Source of the DNA: Vanilla planifolia
Lineage: Eukaryota; Streptophyta; Magnoliopsida; Asparagales; Orchidaceae
Assembly: GCA_023846275.1 (NCBI GenBank)
Contig: CM043875.1
Location: 9,729,958-9,793,957, forward strand
DNA: 64,000 bases
Direction of reading: 5' to 3'
Shown: positions 36,070 to 46,402 of the stretch, piece by piece
How positions within the stretch are numbered: the first letter of the stretch is position 1
How the letters are laid out: each line of letters starts with the position of its first letter
Program-made: the position numbers and the translations under genes
The notes under the pieces: generated by a model
What the model was told of the DNA's origin: nothing
What the model saw: only the letters and a program-made list of their open reading frames with translations
The model's database searches: none

Positions 36070-36860
36070 ATTAGCCCAAAGACATTAATCTTTGGCATAG
36101 AATTCTACGTCATGATAGTAAGTTAGCCATAAAGAAAATAGTTACATATAAGTTAGTTATAGCTTTGTAATGAAAAGTTGAACACACAAGTAGTCCACAT
36201 CAAATGGAAAAGCAAAAAAAGGTCCACATTAAACAAAATAAAATTTCAACTAGAAGACCATTAGAGAAACTTCATTTAGATATTTTTGAACAATAAAAAG
36301 CATGGATTTGTAGTGGTAGATGATTATTTTACGAAAACATGGGTTTTATTTCTTAAGATGATGAGTGATGGTTTTTATTCTGATCACAAAATATAAAATG
36401 AACATCATGTGACAATAGTCAAATTTTGGAGTGATCATAGTGGAAAATTCAAGAATGAATCCATTTATAGATTGTTGTAGTATGTATAGGATCACTCACA
36501 CCTTTTTCATCACTTAGTACTTCACAAAAAAATAGAGTTGCTATAAGGTAGAACTAAAATTTGTAGATATAGCTACATGCATGCTTAATGAGTATAAGAT
36601 ACCTAAGTAGTTTTTTGATTGGAGTAGTTAGCATGGATAGGTATTTAATGAGCCAAGTATTTGTCTACCAAATTTTTAAAGTTACAGCTTTTGAACTATT
36701 TTATACTAGGAAATCTAAAGTAGCTCGTGCTCTTGTATTTGGTTATAGGTGTTGCATTCTTAATGATGGAAATAATGAATATGGTAAGTTTGAAGCAACA
36801 CTAGATGAAGGTATCTTCTTAAGATATCTCAATTGTAGATCATACAAGGGATATAATTAG
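36070..36860 (+). pseudogene. copia integrase remnant
   Basis: It reads NLWHRILRHDSKLAIKKI near 36,086 (family LWHRRLGH), then RRPLEKLHLDIF near 36,257 (family SRPLELLHMDLFGP), HGFVVVDDYFTKTWVLFL at about 36,300-36,354 (family YGFVIVDDYTRFTWVLFL, catalytic Asp retained), and FWSDHSGKFKNE near 36,426 (family IRSDHGGEFKNE; the second catalytic Asp is retained). The open frame 36,588-36,860 ends with VFGYRCCILNDGNNEYGKFE then DEGIFLRY (family VFGCKCFILN....LGKFD...DEGIFLGY). Confidence 0.93.
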
Positions 36861-36865
36861 AACTA

Positions 36866-37625
36866 TATGGACTTTAAGAGCATGTTAGATAAGAATGGCA
36901 TTATTATTAGGAATAAGACAAGGTTAGTAACAAGAGGATATAGTCAAGTTAATGGAGTAGAAGTTGAAGTGACATTTCAAGATTACAAGCTATTAAGATA
37001 CTCTAACTTATGCTTATTATAACGTCTTTAAGTTTTATCAAATGGATGTGAAAAGTGAATCTCTAAGTGAAGAGTTTTTATGGAACAATTTCAAAATTTT
37101 GAAGTCAATGACAAGCTAGAACATATTATAAATTGAACAATGCTTTTTATGGGCTAAAATAAGCCCTAAAGACATGGTATGATACTCTATGAAGCTTTCC
37201 TATTTCAAATGATTGTACTAAAGATAAAGTTGACACTGCACTCTCTTATAGAAATAAAAAGGAAAACTGATTTGTATATAAAATTTAAGTTGATCATAGG
37301 TTTTGGTTCAATAATGATGAACTTTCTAAAAGTTTTGTAAATCTAATAAATGTGAGTTTGATAAGAGAATAAATTTTCTTCCTTGTATTACATATAAATC
37401 ATGTAGAAAATAAAATATTCCTATCTCAAACTCAATATTCTTTAAATTAATAAAGGAGTTTAGATTAGAGAGTTTAAAAACAAAGAAAATTCTCATGTCA
37501 ACTACTACATCATTGGATAAAGAAGAAGAAAAATCTATTAATGTAAAGTTGCATAGTGGAATGATAGATTTTAAGTAATATTTTACAACATTGATAGGAT
37601 TTAATATTTAGTGTTTGTGTATATG
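36866..37625 (+). pseudogene. copia reverse transcriptase remnant
   Basis: It begins abruptly with FKSMLDKNGIIIRNKTRLVT then RGYSQVNGVEVEVTF (family FRNKLDE.G.I.RNKARLVA QGY.Q..GID..ETF). It continues with FKFYQMDVKSESLSEE (family FKLYQMDVKSAFLNG), a degraded QPPGF..LKKALYGLKQAPRAW block near 37,100-37,180, a frame-shifted region equivalent to the YVDD block near 37,300, and SLKTKKILMSTTTSLDKEEE near 37,475. The catalytic YVDD is not readable. Confidence 0.9.
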
Positions 37626-37639
37626 CAAGATTTAAATCT

Positions 37640-38240
37640 AATCTATAGGACTCTCACTTGTAAGCAATAAAGCATGTATTTACATATCTTATTGGGACAC
37701 ATAGCTTAGGTCAAGTTTGACCTAAGATTTTAACTAATTGCATACTACTCTTATCTAATGTTCTAAATAGTAAACAAAAATGGAAAAGCACTTCAAATTG
37801 CTTGCTTAGTATCTTATCTCTTGGCCATAGATAAACAAAACTATGTAGATCTATCAATAATTATATTTGATTATACTATTGCTGATAGTTGTGTAGCTCA
37901 GATTTTGTGGAAAAGATAGTAATTAGAAGCCTATGACATTTGGTTAGGAGAAACACCAATTTTTCTTGATAATTATAATGTCATTTGTTTAACTAAAAAC
38001 CTAACTCAACTCTCCTAAACATGCATATATCATTATATATCTCTGCATCTTGGAACAAGATATTCTTTAGTCACTTCTTTGGTTTTTGTCCCTTGAAGTA
38101 CATAAATAATTAATATTTTTACTAAACTTTTATTGTCAAAAGCATATGTTAAAATGAAGAAGTCATTAAAGTTATCAATTCCTTTGGGAATTACCTTTTT
38201 AAAGATAATAAAAAAGAGGAGAAGCTTAGTATATGCCATG
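37640..38240 (+). pseudogene. copia RNase H remnant
   Basis: It reads IKHVFTYLIGTHSL near 37,670 (family VKRILRYLKGT), then SYLLAIDKQNYVDLSIII near 37,815 (family SWSSRKQNSVALSTAE), then IADSCVAQILWKR (family AAASCCAQLLWIKQ), WLGETPIFLDNYNVICLTKN near 37,942 (family LG.IPI.CDN.SAINLTKN), and KTFIVKSIC near 38,130 (family FTKPLSEDRFC). This is the end of the copia polyprotein. The minus frame 38,239-38,033 is its shadow. Confidence 0.9.
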
Positions 38241-38552
38241 AATTAAGGGGAATTATATATACAACCAAATACAAGGAGCTTTATATGGAGTAGTTATTTT
38301 AAACTCCATCAATTGTATAAATTTTAGTGATCCTTTTTTTTGCTTTATTATATTTTTATGTATGCTTGTACAATTGTATTTATCATCATAAAAAGGAGTG
38401 ATTTTTAACCCCATGGCCCTATATAGGATTATGAAAATAACAAAAGGTTATATTGAGGTTTACTAATTTATTAATTGAGTTTGTTATCTCAAGAAGATCA
38501 AAAGAAGATTGTTACATATGATGCTTTGGCATTATATCTCATTGTGGGATAT

Positions 38553-40127
38553 TGTTAACGATGGTGCATTAGTGATTGAACCAATGGATGAAACTTTTGA
38601 TGGTGTAGCTGTTGTCCTGAGCATATTTTCTTAAGTGACTTAGAATGTGAAAACATATACTATATTACATGTGGCAGTTGGGATCATGAACTTAAACAAG
38701 TTATCTAGCATTCACACACTTAATCACTCAAGTATCATTTAAAATCCAATTTATTTTATGAATATTCTTTCATCATTGAAAGCTTTATCATGTGGAGAAT
38801 TTAAAGAAACTTTTAGATTTTTATGTGGAGCATTCATACTCTTATCACACGATGCTTTTTTCTTATCATATAGCATGATTATTATTAACACGAGTGCACA
38901 AAGAAGAATAAATTTTTTTTATTAAGGAGTTAATCATGTGTTCTAACTCATTGCATAATATAGTTTCTTATAACATATAGTTCGATTAGTTTATATAAAC
39001 TAAGTATTTATATTCAGATTGTGCGCTACGTATCTTAATGTGAAATTTAGAGATGTCCATATGATAAAATAGCTTTCATTGTGTAGCATGATTAGGTCCT
39101 ACGGTTGGGAAGAAAAATCTCAAGAATTTTGTATAATATGATAGCTACAACATATATTATGATAAAGTCCATAGGTTGGGAAAAGAAATCTTGATAATTT
39201 TCGACAGCATGGTCATTTTTATTGTAAAATACATTTATGTCTTACACTCGAGTCTTACTTTGTTATATCTAAACTTAAGACTTCAAATGGTGCATTAATT
39301 TGCAATGTGTGGTATGTACAATTTAATTTATGGTCATTGTATGGTGTGATCTTATTTATCATATGGTACAAAGTGAAGAGTAAACCTTTAATAGCTAGTT
39401 TAACATTTTTGAGAAATAAAAAATAGTCATTTCTTAATCATTAGAATTATCTTAGTCAATCTTATGAAGGTTTTATTCCAATAAATAGCCTAATAAAATG
39501 AACTTAATGAAAGATATTAAAATTAATAGGTCAAATCTTAACTTCTAGTAATAAGAACCCTTCTTTAGCTTTCTAGAATTCCTAAGACCCCTTTCTAAAA
39601 CTACATGAACACTCATTCTTCCATCATTCCTTCTAGAAGTGAATTGTGATAAACTCCATTCATATATTTAGTGTGCCACTTAATTTATGCATTGCTTGCA
39701 TGTGAATATCCTTGCAAAAGTGTTGAGTTCATTTTTAGCCATTGTTCTTTTAAGCTTTTTGTTTCATGGATCATGTAAGACATTCAATTGTATAGCACTT
39801 TTGGGATATTGTTAGATTCTTGTGGATCATCCTATAAGGGTGTTCACCTACCCATATTATGACAAAATGTGATTGTATTATATAAGCCTTGCCTCATGTG
39901 GTAAATGGTGAATGTAGGCATTTGTGTTATTAAGCTACCTAAAGGTCTTTGAGTTTTTGTTTATTAAAAATTATCACATAATCATTTAAAAAATGAACTA
40001 AGAGTTTTTATGAAATCTTTTACTATAAACAACAATATGCCAAGATTTTAAAATACATATTAAATGAACTTAGCTAATTTGAAAAGAAGTATAATTCATC
40101 CCCCTTTCTTCTTTTGGGAATGTTGTT
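38553..40127 (+). repeat. 3' LTR of the plus-strand copia element
   Basis: It starts with tgttaacgatggtgcatt directly after a polypurine-like tgtgggata, the usual copia PPT-LTR junction. A TATA-like ggatcatcctataaggg lies at 39,825. A U5 block gtgaatgtaggcatttgtg with acctaaaggtctttgagt follows at 39,910-39,955 (family GTGGACGTAGGCA...AACCAC...TCTTTGTGTC). It ends with aattcatccccctttcttct (40,091-40,110), the SIRE-type terminal motif CAATTCACCCCCCTCTTG. About 1.57 kb, within the long-LTR copia range. No coding frame. Confidence 0.75.
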
Positions 40128-41165
40128 CTTATAATTTCCACTTAGCTACTTGTGAAGGGCATAGTTCTCAAGCAAGCCCACATGGAAACTTGATTTTAAA
40201 ACACATACAACTCGAAATTTATTAGTAATCATTCCAATATCACTTATAAGAATATTGAATTTTAAGCTTAACATAATTTTTAAGGCTTACATTAAGTTTT
40301 TAAATATAATTCAAGTTTATTCTTATCCATTTGTATTATAAATGATGATTTGACCTGAAGGATCAATCTTGATCAATTTTTGTTATCATGTGCAATAAAA
40401 GCTTTCGATATTGATGATCTGATGGTCAAATTAATAGTTCCTAATACATTAAGGCTTTTAATAAAAATAGATCATTAATTACATAATAAAGTTCAAAATA
40501 TTAATCTTTAGTCAATTGTTGTTGAATCTCAATAAACTAATTCAACATGAGTTTCAAAACAATATAAAATAAAAAATTTTAATCTTATAAAGTTATGCAC
40601 TTTGAAGTTCTTAATAATTCATGGTAAATGATACTACCTTCCACAAAAGATTGATGTAAGATATAATAGAACTTTAAGCATTCAATAATTCTAATTACCC
40701 ACTATTTTTTAAATAATATTGCACAAATGTTGTTGTCATTTTAGTTTTTGATAGTTATGAATATTGATGACACTCAAAAATGCTTTCTCATCATTTATGT
40801 TAACCAAAAGTCAATGCTTATAATCTATAAAAATAAGAAATATATTTAATTTTGAACTTTGATGAAATAAAATGATATTAAAAGATATTTATAAACATAA
40901 AGTAAGAATTCCTTAGAAATTTTAGAAAATTAATTCTTATGAATTCTTCAAACAAAGCAAATTCATAAAATCCTTTTAAATAAAATTTAAAAATGACAGC
41001 TAGAAGAAAGCACCATTCACAAAGAACAAGTGGTAAAACAATTACATTTAAATTTTGACTTAGCAAGAAAGAAATGTACACTATAAAATAGGACTCACAA
41101 GTTAAGGCATGTCTTGATAGATCCATAGCATAGGGACACCTCTTCACAAGTATCTTTTTATTTTT
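40128..41165. other. Unassigned AT-rich DNA
   Basis: There is no recognisable domain. The minus frame 41,147-40,878 (89 codons) starts about 25 bases downstream of the PBS at 41,171, in the leader of a minus-strand copia element, but matches no gag block I know; it may be chance. The body of that element is not otherwise visible. Confidence 0.45.
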
Positions 41166-41170
41166 TGTGA

Positions 41171-41183
41171 GGAGCCAATACCA
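41171..41183 (-). other. copia primer-binding site
   Basis: ggagccaatacca on the plus strand; complement TGGTATTGGCTCC, compared with TGGTATCAGAGC. It borders an LTR with a recognisable U5 block. Confidence 0.6.
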
Positions 41184-41185
41184 TA

Positions 41186-42780
41186 AGATGATAGTGAATT
41201 ATGGTTTCAATACAATGTAAAGCAACTAATATTTTAATAAAGCTTTGAAAATATTTTAAGAAATTAGTAAAACAAGTTGTAGCATTACTAATTTAAAATT
41301 AAAATAAAAGCAAAATAGCAAATAATTAAGAGATTGCACAAGAGATTTTTTGATGGTTCAGCCTTACACATGCCTACATCCACCCCAAATAACCCACACC
41401 CTTTTGGCATAGTTGGTATGGCTAAACCACTTACAATCAATGGTGCTCAAAGGAGACATCACAGAAAATGTAAAATAGTTATAGCTAAAGCAAAAAACTG
41501 TACAACACCTAAAAATGATCTTATAAAGAACTTATACCATCAATTCCTTTAAAAATAATAACACAAAACTAAATGATTAAGTGATATTACCAAGATGTTC
41601 TAAGTTTAGAAAGAGGCATAAAAGTAAAAGCTGATTTTTTGTAGTAAAGGTGGTGTTCTAGTTGAAAGGGAGAAAGGTCACGTTGTGCTCTTCTTCAATT
41701 CTTATGATTTTGCAATGTGTATCATTAACCTTTTCCCTTTGTAAACCATTCTTATTTATATTAAGGAGAATCTAAAAGTTAGTTATAGTGCTTCCAATGG
41801 CCAAGTAAGCATTCCAAAGGTTTCTAAAGTAATTAATTTTTTTGGAATTATGTTTATATTAGCATGTCACAATAATCGAATTAGGATGATAATCAAATGA
41901 CTCAAATCTTCTAGATGATGTGATGACACAATTTGTTGAAATCATTTTTTATTGGCATATTGTACAAGTGTAAGAAATGTCTTCATACTCTACAGCACAA
42001 ATTCTTGATAAATTACCTAATTATTGAAATCATCATATTAGATCATGACAAAGATCATACAAACACAATATAGTTTATTTCTATTATCTAAAGAGATTAT
42101 ACAAATGTGATAATGGATCACTAATGTATGATAATTATATTCACTAAGTGACAAGCACTTAGGAAAACCGTATATGATTTTATCATGTAAGGATGAACCA
42201 TTGTACACTCATGTGATAATCAACTTATCAAGACTTAAAAGAATTATGATATAATTATGATAAAGTTATTATAGTAGTATGATAGCTTTGTATCAAACTT
42301 TGCCATATGTTTTTGTACTAACTACAAAGGAGAATCAATCGTGCAAGTGTAATATATGGATCACTATAGTACATTTATTTTAATCAACAATATTTTTCTT
42401 TTTAGATAATTATCATACTTTTACAATTTTGGTATCGCATTTGTATGAAAGAATGAAAGCATTCCATCTTAACTATTTAAAGATCTTTGCGACATGGAAT
42501 GGGTCACACAAATGCAATACTTTACTTCATATTATATAATGTAGTAGTTATAACCACCACAAAACATAGCTTGGATATTACAAAAGGACTACTAGTTGTA
42601 TGACCAAGCTATAGTTCCATAATTTATTAAATATAAGGTTGTACCAATATAATATTTTACTCATAAATATTCAACCATAATATAAATTAAATATATGATA
42701 AATTATGAGAGAATATGAACTACATACTCATATGATAATAATGATTTCTCGACTCTTAAAAAATGAATAGAATACGTACA
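41186..42780 (-). repeat. copia 5' LTR, single-copy relative of the 1,190-bp unit
   Basis: The U5 block gattgcacaagagatttttt followed by gatggttcagccttacacat and gcctacatccacccc (41,331-41,396) is the best preserved in the window. Upward from there it is collinear with the array unit: gtgcaagtgtaatatatgga (42,339) versus gtacaagtgcaatatcagga; gatcaacaatatt-like phrase at 42,380; and tttacttcatattatataat (42,512) versus attacttcatactatatgat. The length of about 1.6 kb agrees with the plus-strand LTR at 38,553-40,127. Divergence from the array unit is large. The frame 41,334-41,552 is chance translation of U5. Confidence 0.7.
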
Positions 42781-43124
42781 AGGCCAATGCCTTCTACGGC
42801 CAAGTCTACACTTATTCTAAGTTTAAATTCCAGTCACAACTTTACAATTGACCCATTGTACCTATATAATTCCATGAGAAACTTTAAGTTCAAATATTAC
42901 TATAAGCATGAATTCAAACCATAAAATTACGATATTAACCATAGTATTTTATGAATTAGGTAGCGAGAATCAATGCTTGTTTATTTGATTTATTAACTTT
43001 AGACTTGACTTAAATTGAGAACAATTTGAAATTCTATTATTAGAGTACTAATGTAATTCTCAAAGACTTTATAACTCAAGAACTAGTTTTATCAAGTAAA
43101 TGCATGCATGATGTCCTTTCTTCT

Positions 43125-43950
43125 AAATAAGTTAATAAACATAGTTGAAAGTGTGATGAATGGCTTCCTTGGGGAATTTATGATCAAGTACCATTGGGTT
43201 AGTTGAAAAAAGATTAGCTTCCCTTAGAAAGAAAATATATTAGGAGTCAAAAAATTAAAGGAGCTTAAAGAAGCATATAGTGCCAAGCCATATTGGAAAG
43301 TGTATACCTCAAATTCACTTTACTCAAGATACATGGCAAACAATATCCCACCAAAAATCATGGTGGAGCAAGTTCCTCAATAAGGAATCATATTTAGAAG
43401 ACCACAACCACAATTTTATAATCCATGGAAAAGAAGAAAATGACGGTTATAGTTACTGTTCTCGCATTAATTATTACAAATTAAAAATCAATTTAGCCAA
43501 GGAATCACTCAAAAGTAAAAGAATTATTAAAAAGTTATGAAAAATAATTTTTAGTAATTTTCTACCTTAAAAAATTACTTGGTAGAGGATCTTAAATAAT
43601 TTACTAGTATTTATTGAAAACTTGATGAAGAGGAAGTTTCAATTTGCTAACAAATGCTTATTTTATGTTTGTGGTGACTTTAGATTCACACTTTTCTAGA
43701 TTATCTAGGTTCTATATATTTATGAAATTACTTTGTAATGTAACTAGGCATCAAACATCTCCAATATGACAACAATCATGAAATGTTTTTTCACCAATCA
43801 CATTATAGTCTAAGAAACTCTACAACCATTAAGGGTTCTTCCATTTTTCATATGTTGGAACATCTGGAAAGCTCATAATTCCCAATTATAAGATGTGAAT
43901 ATGCTGGAATTTTCGAAAAGCTCATAATTCCAAATTATAAGATGTGCAAA
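43125..43950 (+). mobile_element. 5'-truncated LINE fragment
   Basis: The plus strand reads NIVESVMNGFL, then YHWVS and KKISFP (family HHWV.WEKICFP), then LGVKKLKELKEAYSAK and SLYSRYMANNIPPKIM (family LGVRSL.DLN.A.S.KLWW...SLWS.YM..KY), the C-terminal part of plant LINE ORF2. It matches 30,239-30,990 but is better preserved. Loss of the 5' three quarters is the usual outcome of aborted target-primed reverse transcription. The frame 43,280-43,540 is partly this pseudogene. Confidence 0.85.
43853..43950. repeat. 49-bp tandem duplication
   Basis: Two adjacent copies share gaaaagctcataattcc-like text and aattataagatgtg; the phrase gctcataattcc recurs with a 49-base offset (43,871 and 43,920). 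It lies at the 3' end of the LINE fragment; the homologous place at 30,985 has one copy. Confidence 0.8.
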
Positions 43951-45892
43951 TAAACCTTGTAAGCACCATAATAAAAAGAGTTTGAAATTCAAGTTATACT
44001 TAATTGCAATATAATAACACAAAAAAGCTCTTTAGAGTTTTAATTGGCAAACTATTTGTTGATTCTTCCATTTTCTAAAATTAAGTGCATAATCACAAAA
44101 GTGGTATAACGAGAAGCCCCTCTAATGGACTTTGATAAACTAAAAATTGTTGGTTTAATAAGAAGGAACCTATGTTGGATGTGGTGGAGTGTCTGGAGAT
44201 CATATATGTAAAACTTTAATAGTATTCTCAACATACAAAGGGTCTACAATAACCATCAAAAATAAAGACATTGCAACATTTGTTTTTTAAACTAATGCCA
44301 GAATCTCATTTATAGAATATCATTGAAGAATCTAATAATAAATCAAACTTTGAATTATTTATGGTAGCATAGGTATCCCTTGTCATATGCTAAGCTTATT
44401 AAACAAAATTAATGAATACTATTTCAACTTGAATCAATTCCATCACATATTCAAAATATTATTGCTAATTAATTAGCCTAATTGGCCAATGGTTCTTTTC
44501 ATTATATGATTCTAGATTTGCATCAAATTCCAAAAGTTTGTAAAGTTATAATTAAGCTATGAGAAGAGATGTTTGTACAAACATATAGTAATTCTAGGGA
44601 AAGTCATTCAATCAATGTCTCCTTAATCTAAAGAATGAATAGCCTTCACAAGGTTGTTAGGGAAGATTAGAGCCAATGGATGTATTCAATAATTTCTGGT
44701 CTATACTCTTCCTATAAATTCACAATAAAATCATATAAATTGAGGTAGTTCATTGTATAGATTTAGTATATTAGCTATTCTTATAGTCACCTTCATATCT
44801 AAAAATGTCCCATCAAATCAACCATATGACAACTTACTACAATCTCATTGCTTGCTACATTTTAAATATGTTTTTTCTACCTCTATCTAGGAAAGACCAT
44901 TTCAATTGCACTATACAAGTATGAGGAAACTCATCGAACAATACAATAGGCATGCTATTCCATTTATTCTTTTGGGGTTTCATTTGAATTTGTCACACCT
45001 TCGTAATGGCCTTGTGTCATACTTGTATAGTTTATCACGTTCCTAGTCAGACATATACAATAGTGCAAAATTTGTGTGGTATGGTTGCATAATTAACTTG
45101 ATTTGATGTTTCACCAAACTCTATGTAGATGGTATGTTGTGATGGCTCCCTTCATTAAGTACATCAATTCTCTATATCAAGGATAGCCATCGACCACCTC
45201 TCTATGTATATACCATCTTGATGCATCAATAAGGTAGAACCAACTTAGGTTATTATGGAAATTGAAAGGCATCACACTCTTCCAAAACAAAAGATTAGAT
45301 GGGTTGAATTAGAACTTTAGTGGGACTTTTTGAAATGCTCATTAATAACTAGTTAGCATATGGTGTTCATGTGGATCAATGCATCAAAAGCATAATCAAG
45401 CACATTCTCCCTTTTTATCTCAGTTCTGAGTTCATTTGGTCTCAATGGTGATTCCATTGCTAGGTTAAGTTAAAATCTTTGTCAGCTATTACTTCAAGAA
45501 TGCAATAAAATTCATTTTCAAATGTAGAATGATTAAAATATGAATAGAGAGGTGAATCGGTAACTATAAGAAATGATTTCATATTTATTTCTTCTTCTTC
45601 TAAGGCACAAATTACAGTATGTAAAACCATTGAAATTGTTTCAATAATTTTTATAAATTTATCATCATTCAACAAATTACAAGTATAGATTGTGTAAAAT
45701 TTCAAAAATGATAATATGTTCAAATCTTCATTTTTAACAAAATATTTGAAACTGAATTTCCATGTTAAATAATATTTTCATTTAGATACGATAAACAACA
45801 CAAATTTCCACACAAAATAAAGTTGCAATGTCACATGGGGGGAGAAAAAGTGAGGATTTACTCAATGATGTGAGGCCTTAAAATGAGAACTC
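43951..45892. other. Unassigned DNA, possibly decayed minus-strand copia body
   Basis: A minus-strand copia PBS at 45,895 predicts gag and downstream domains here, but no block could be recognised with confidence. The minus frame 44,234-44,052 has SLSKSIRGASRYTTFV, which faintly recalls an integrase segment (GGARYFVTFIDD), too weak to call. The minus frame 45,723-45,460 has no known motif. Confidence 0.4.
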
Positions 45893-45894
45893 CA

Positions 45895-45905
45895 CTCTAA
45901 TACTA
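45895..45905 (-). other. copia primer-binding site
   Basis: ctctaatacta followed by attgggtccacaaca; the family pattern is GCTCTGATACCAATTGTTGGG. The next words caatagagaggtgaattggt match the SIRE-type LTR end (CCAAGAGGGGGGTGAATTGG), which fixes this as copia. Confidence 0.7.
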
Positions 45906-45907
45906 AT

Positions 45908-46402
45908 TGGGTCCACAACATACACCAATAGAGAGGTGAATTGGTTATAAAAATTTTCTAAATTATTTTTGAAAGGATATTTTTTGTAAGATCTTCTTTA
46001 AATGTTTTAAATTGTTCAACATTAAAAAAAGGAGATATATAATTAAAAAATTAAAAAAAGAAGTGACAATGATTTTTAGGTGGTTTAACTAAAAATCTTA
46101 AGCCTATGACCAACCTTAATCCACAAAATATTAGCCAGACTTCCTTAATTTACTCCTTTGTCATAGCAAAGATGCGAAGCCCATTTCAAAAAGGTTTTTT
46201 TTCACTATTTAGAAACAACCACACTCGAGATTAAATAGCAAAGATCTAGGCCAAATCCACTACATTAAACAACTCAAAATTTTGCCATATTTCTATATGT
46301 CAAATATATATCCTTCAACTAGGTTATATAGATATAAAAATTAATAAAATATAGGACAAGTTTACTTAATGTAAAAAGTAAACAAATAAATTAGAATAGA
46401 TT
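45908..46402 (-). repeat. copia 5' LTR fragment, truncated
   Basis: It runs from the PBS through the terminal gaggtgaattgg motif to the U5 block gtgacaatgatttttaggtg then gtttaactaaaaatc (46,060-46,100). It stops after about 495 bp, where a gypsy-type LTR terminus (tgtcacaatcaaccc, 46,403) begins, so most of U3 is missing. Confidence 0.65.

Larger units (their letters stand above)
35790..38240 (+). mobile_element. Ty1/copia internal region, plus strand, deleted
   Basis: In order on the plus strand: possible protease-side remains (35,790-36,050), GAG-pre-integrase and integrase (36,070-36,860), reverse transcriptase (36,870-37,620) and RNase H (37,640-38,240), followed by a polypurine-like tgtgggata and a 3' LTR at 38,553. 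Gag, PBS and 5' LTR are not found. The integrase end block and the first RT block are almost adjacent, so the integrase-RT linker of some 250-300 residues is deleted. Many stops. Confidence 0.92.

Noticed and set aside
40878..41147. 89-codon minus frame just downstream of a copia PBS
   Set aside because: Position would suit gag, but no UBN2 or zinc-knuckle block is present and the composition is chance-like.
44052..44234. 60-codon minus frame with an integrase-like phrase
   Set aside because: Only one weak similarity (RGASRYTTFV) and no catalytic residues; not enough to call a domain.
45460..45723. 87-codon minus frame
   Set aside because: No recognisable motif and no support from neighbours beyond the expectation of a copia leader.
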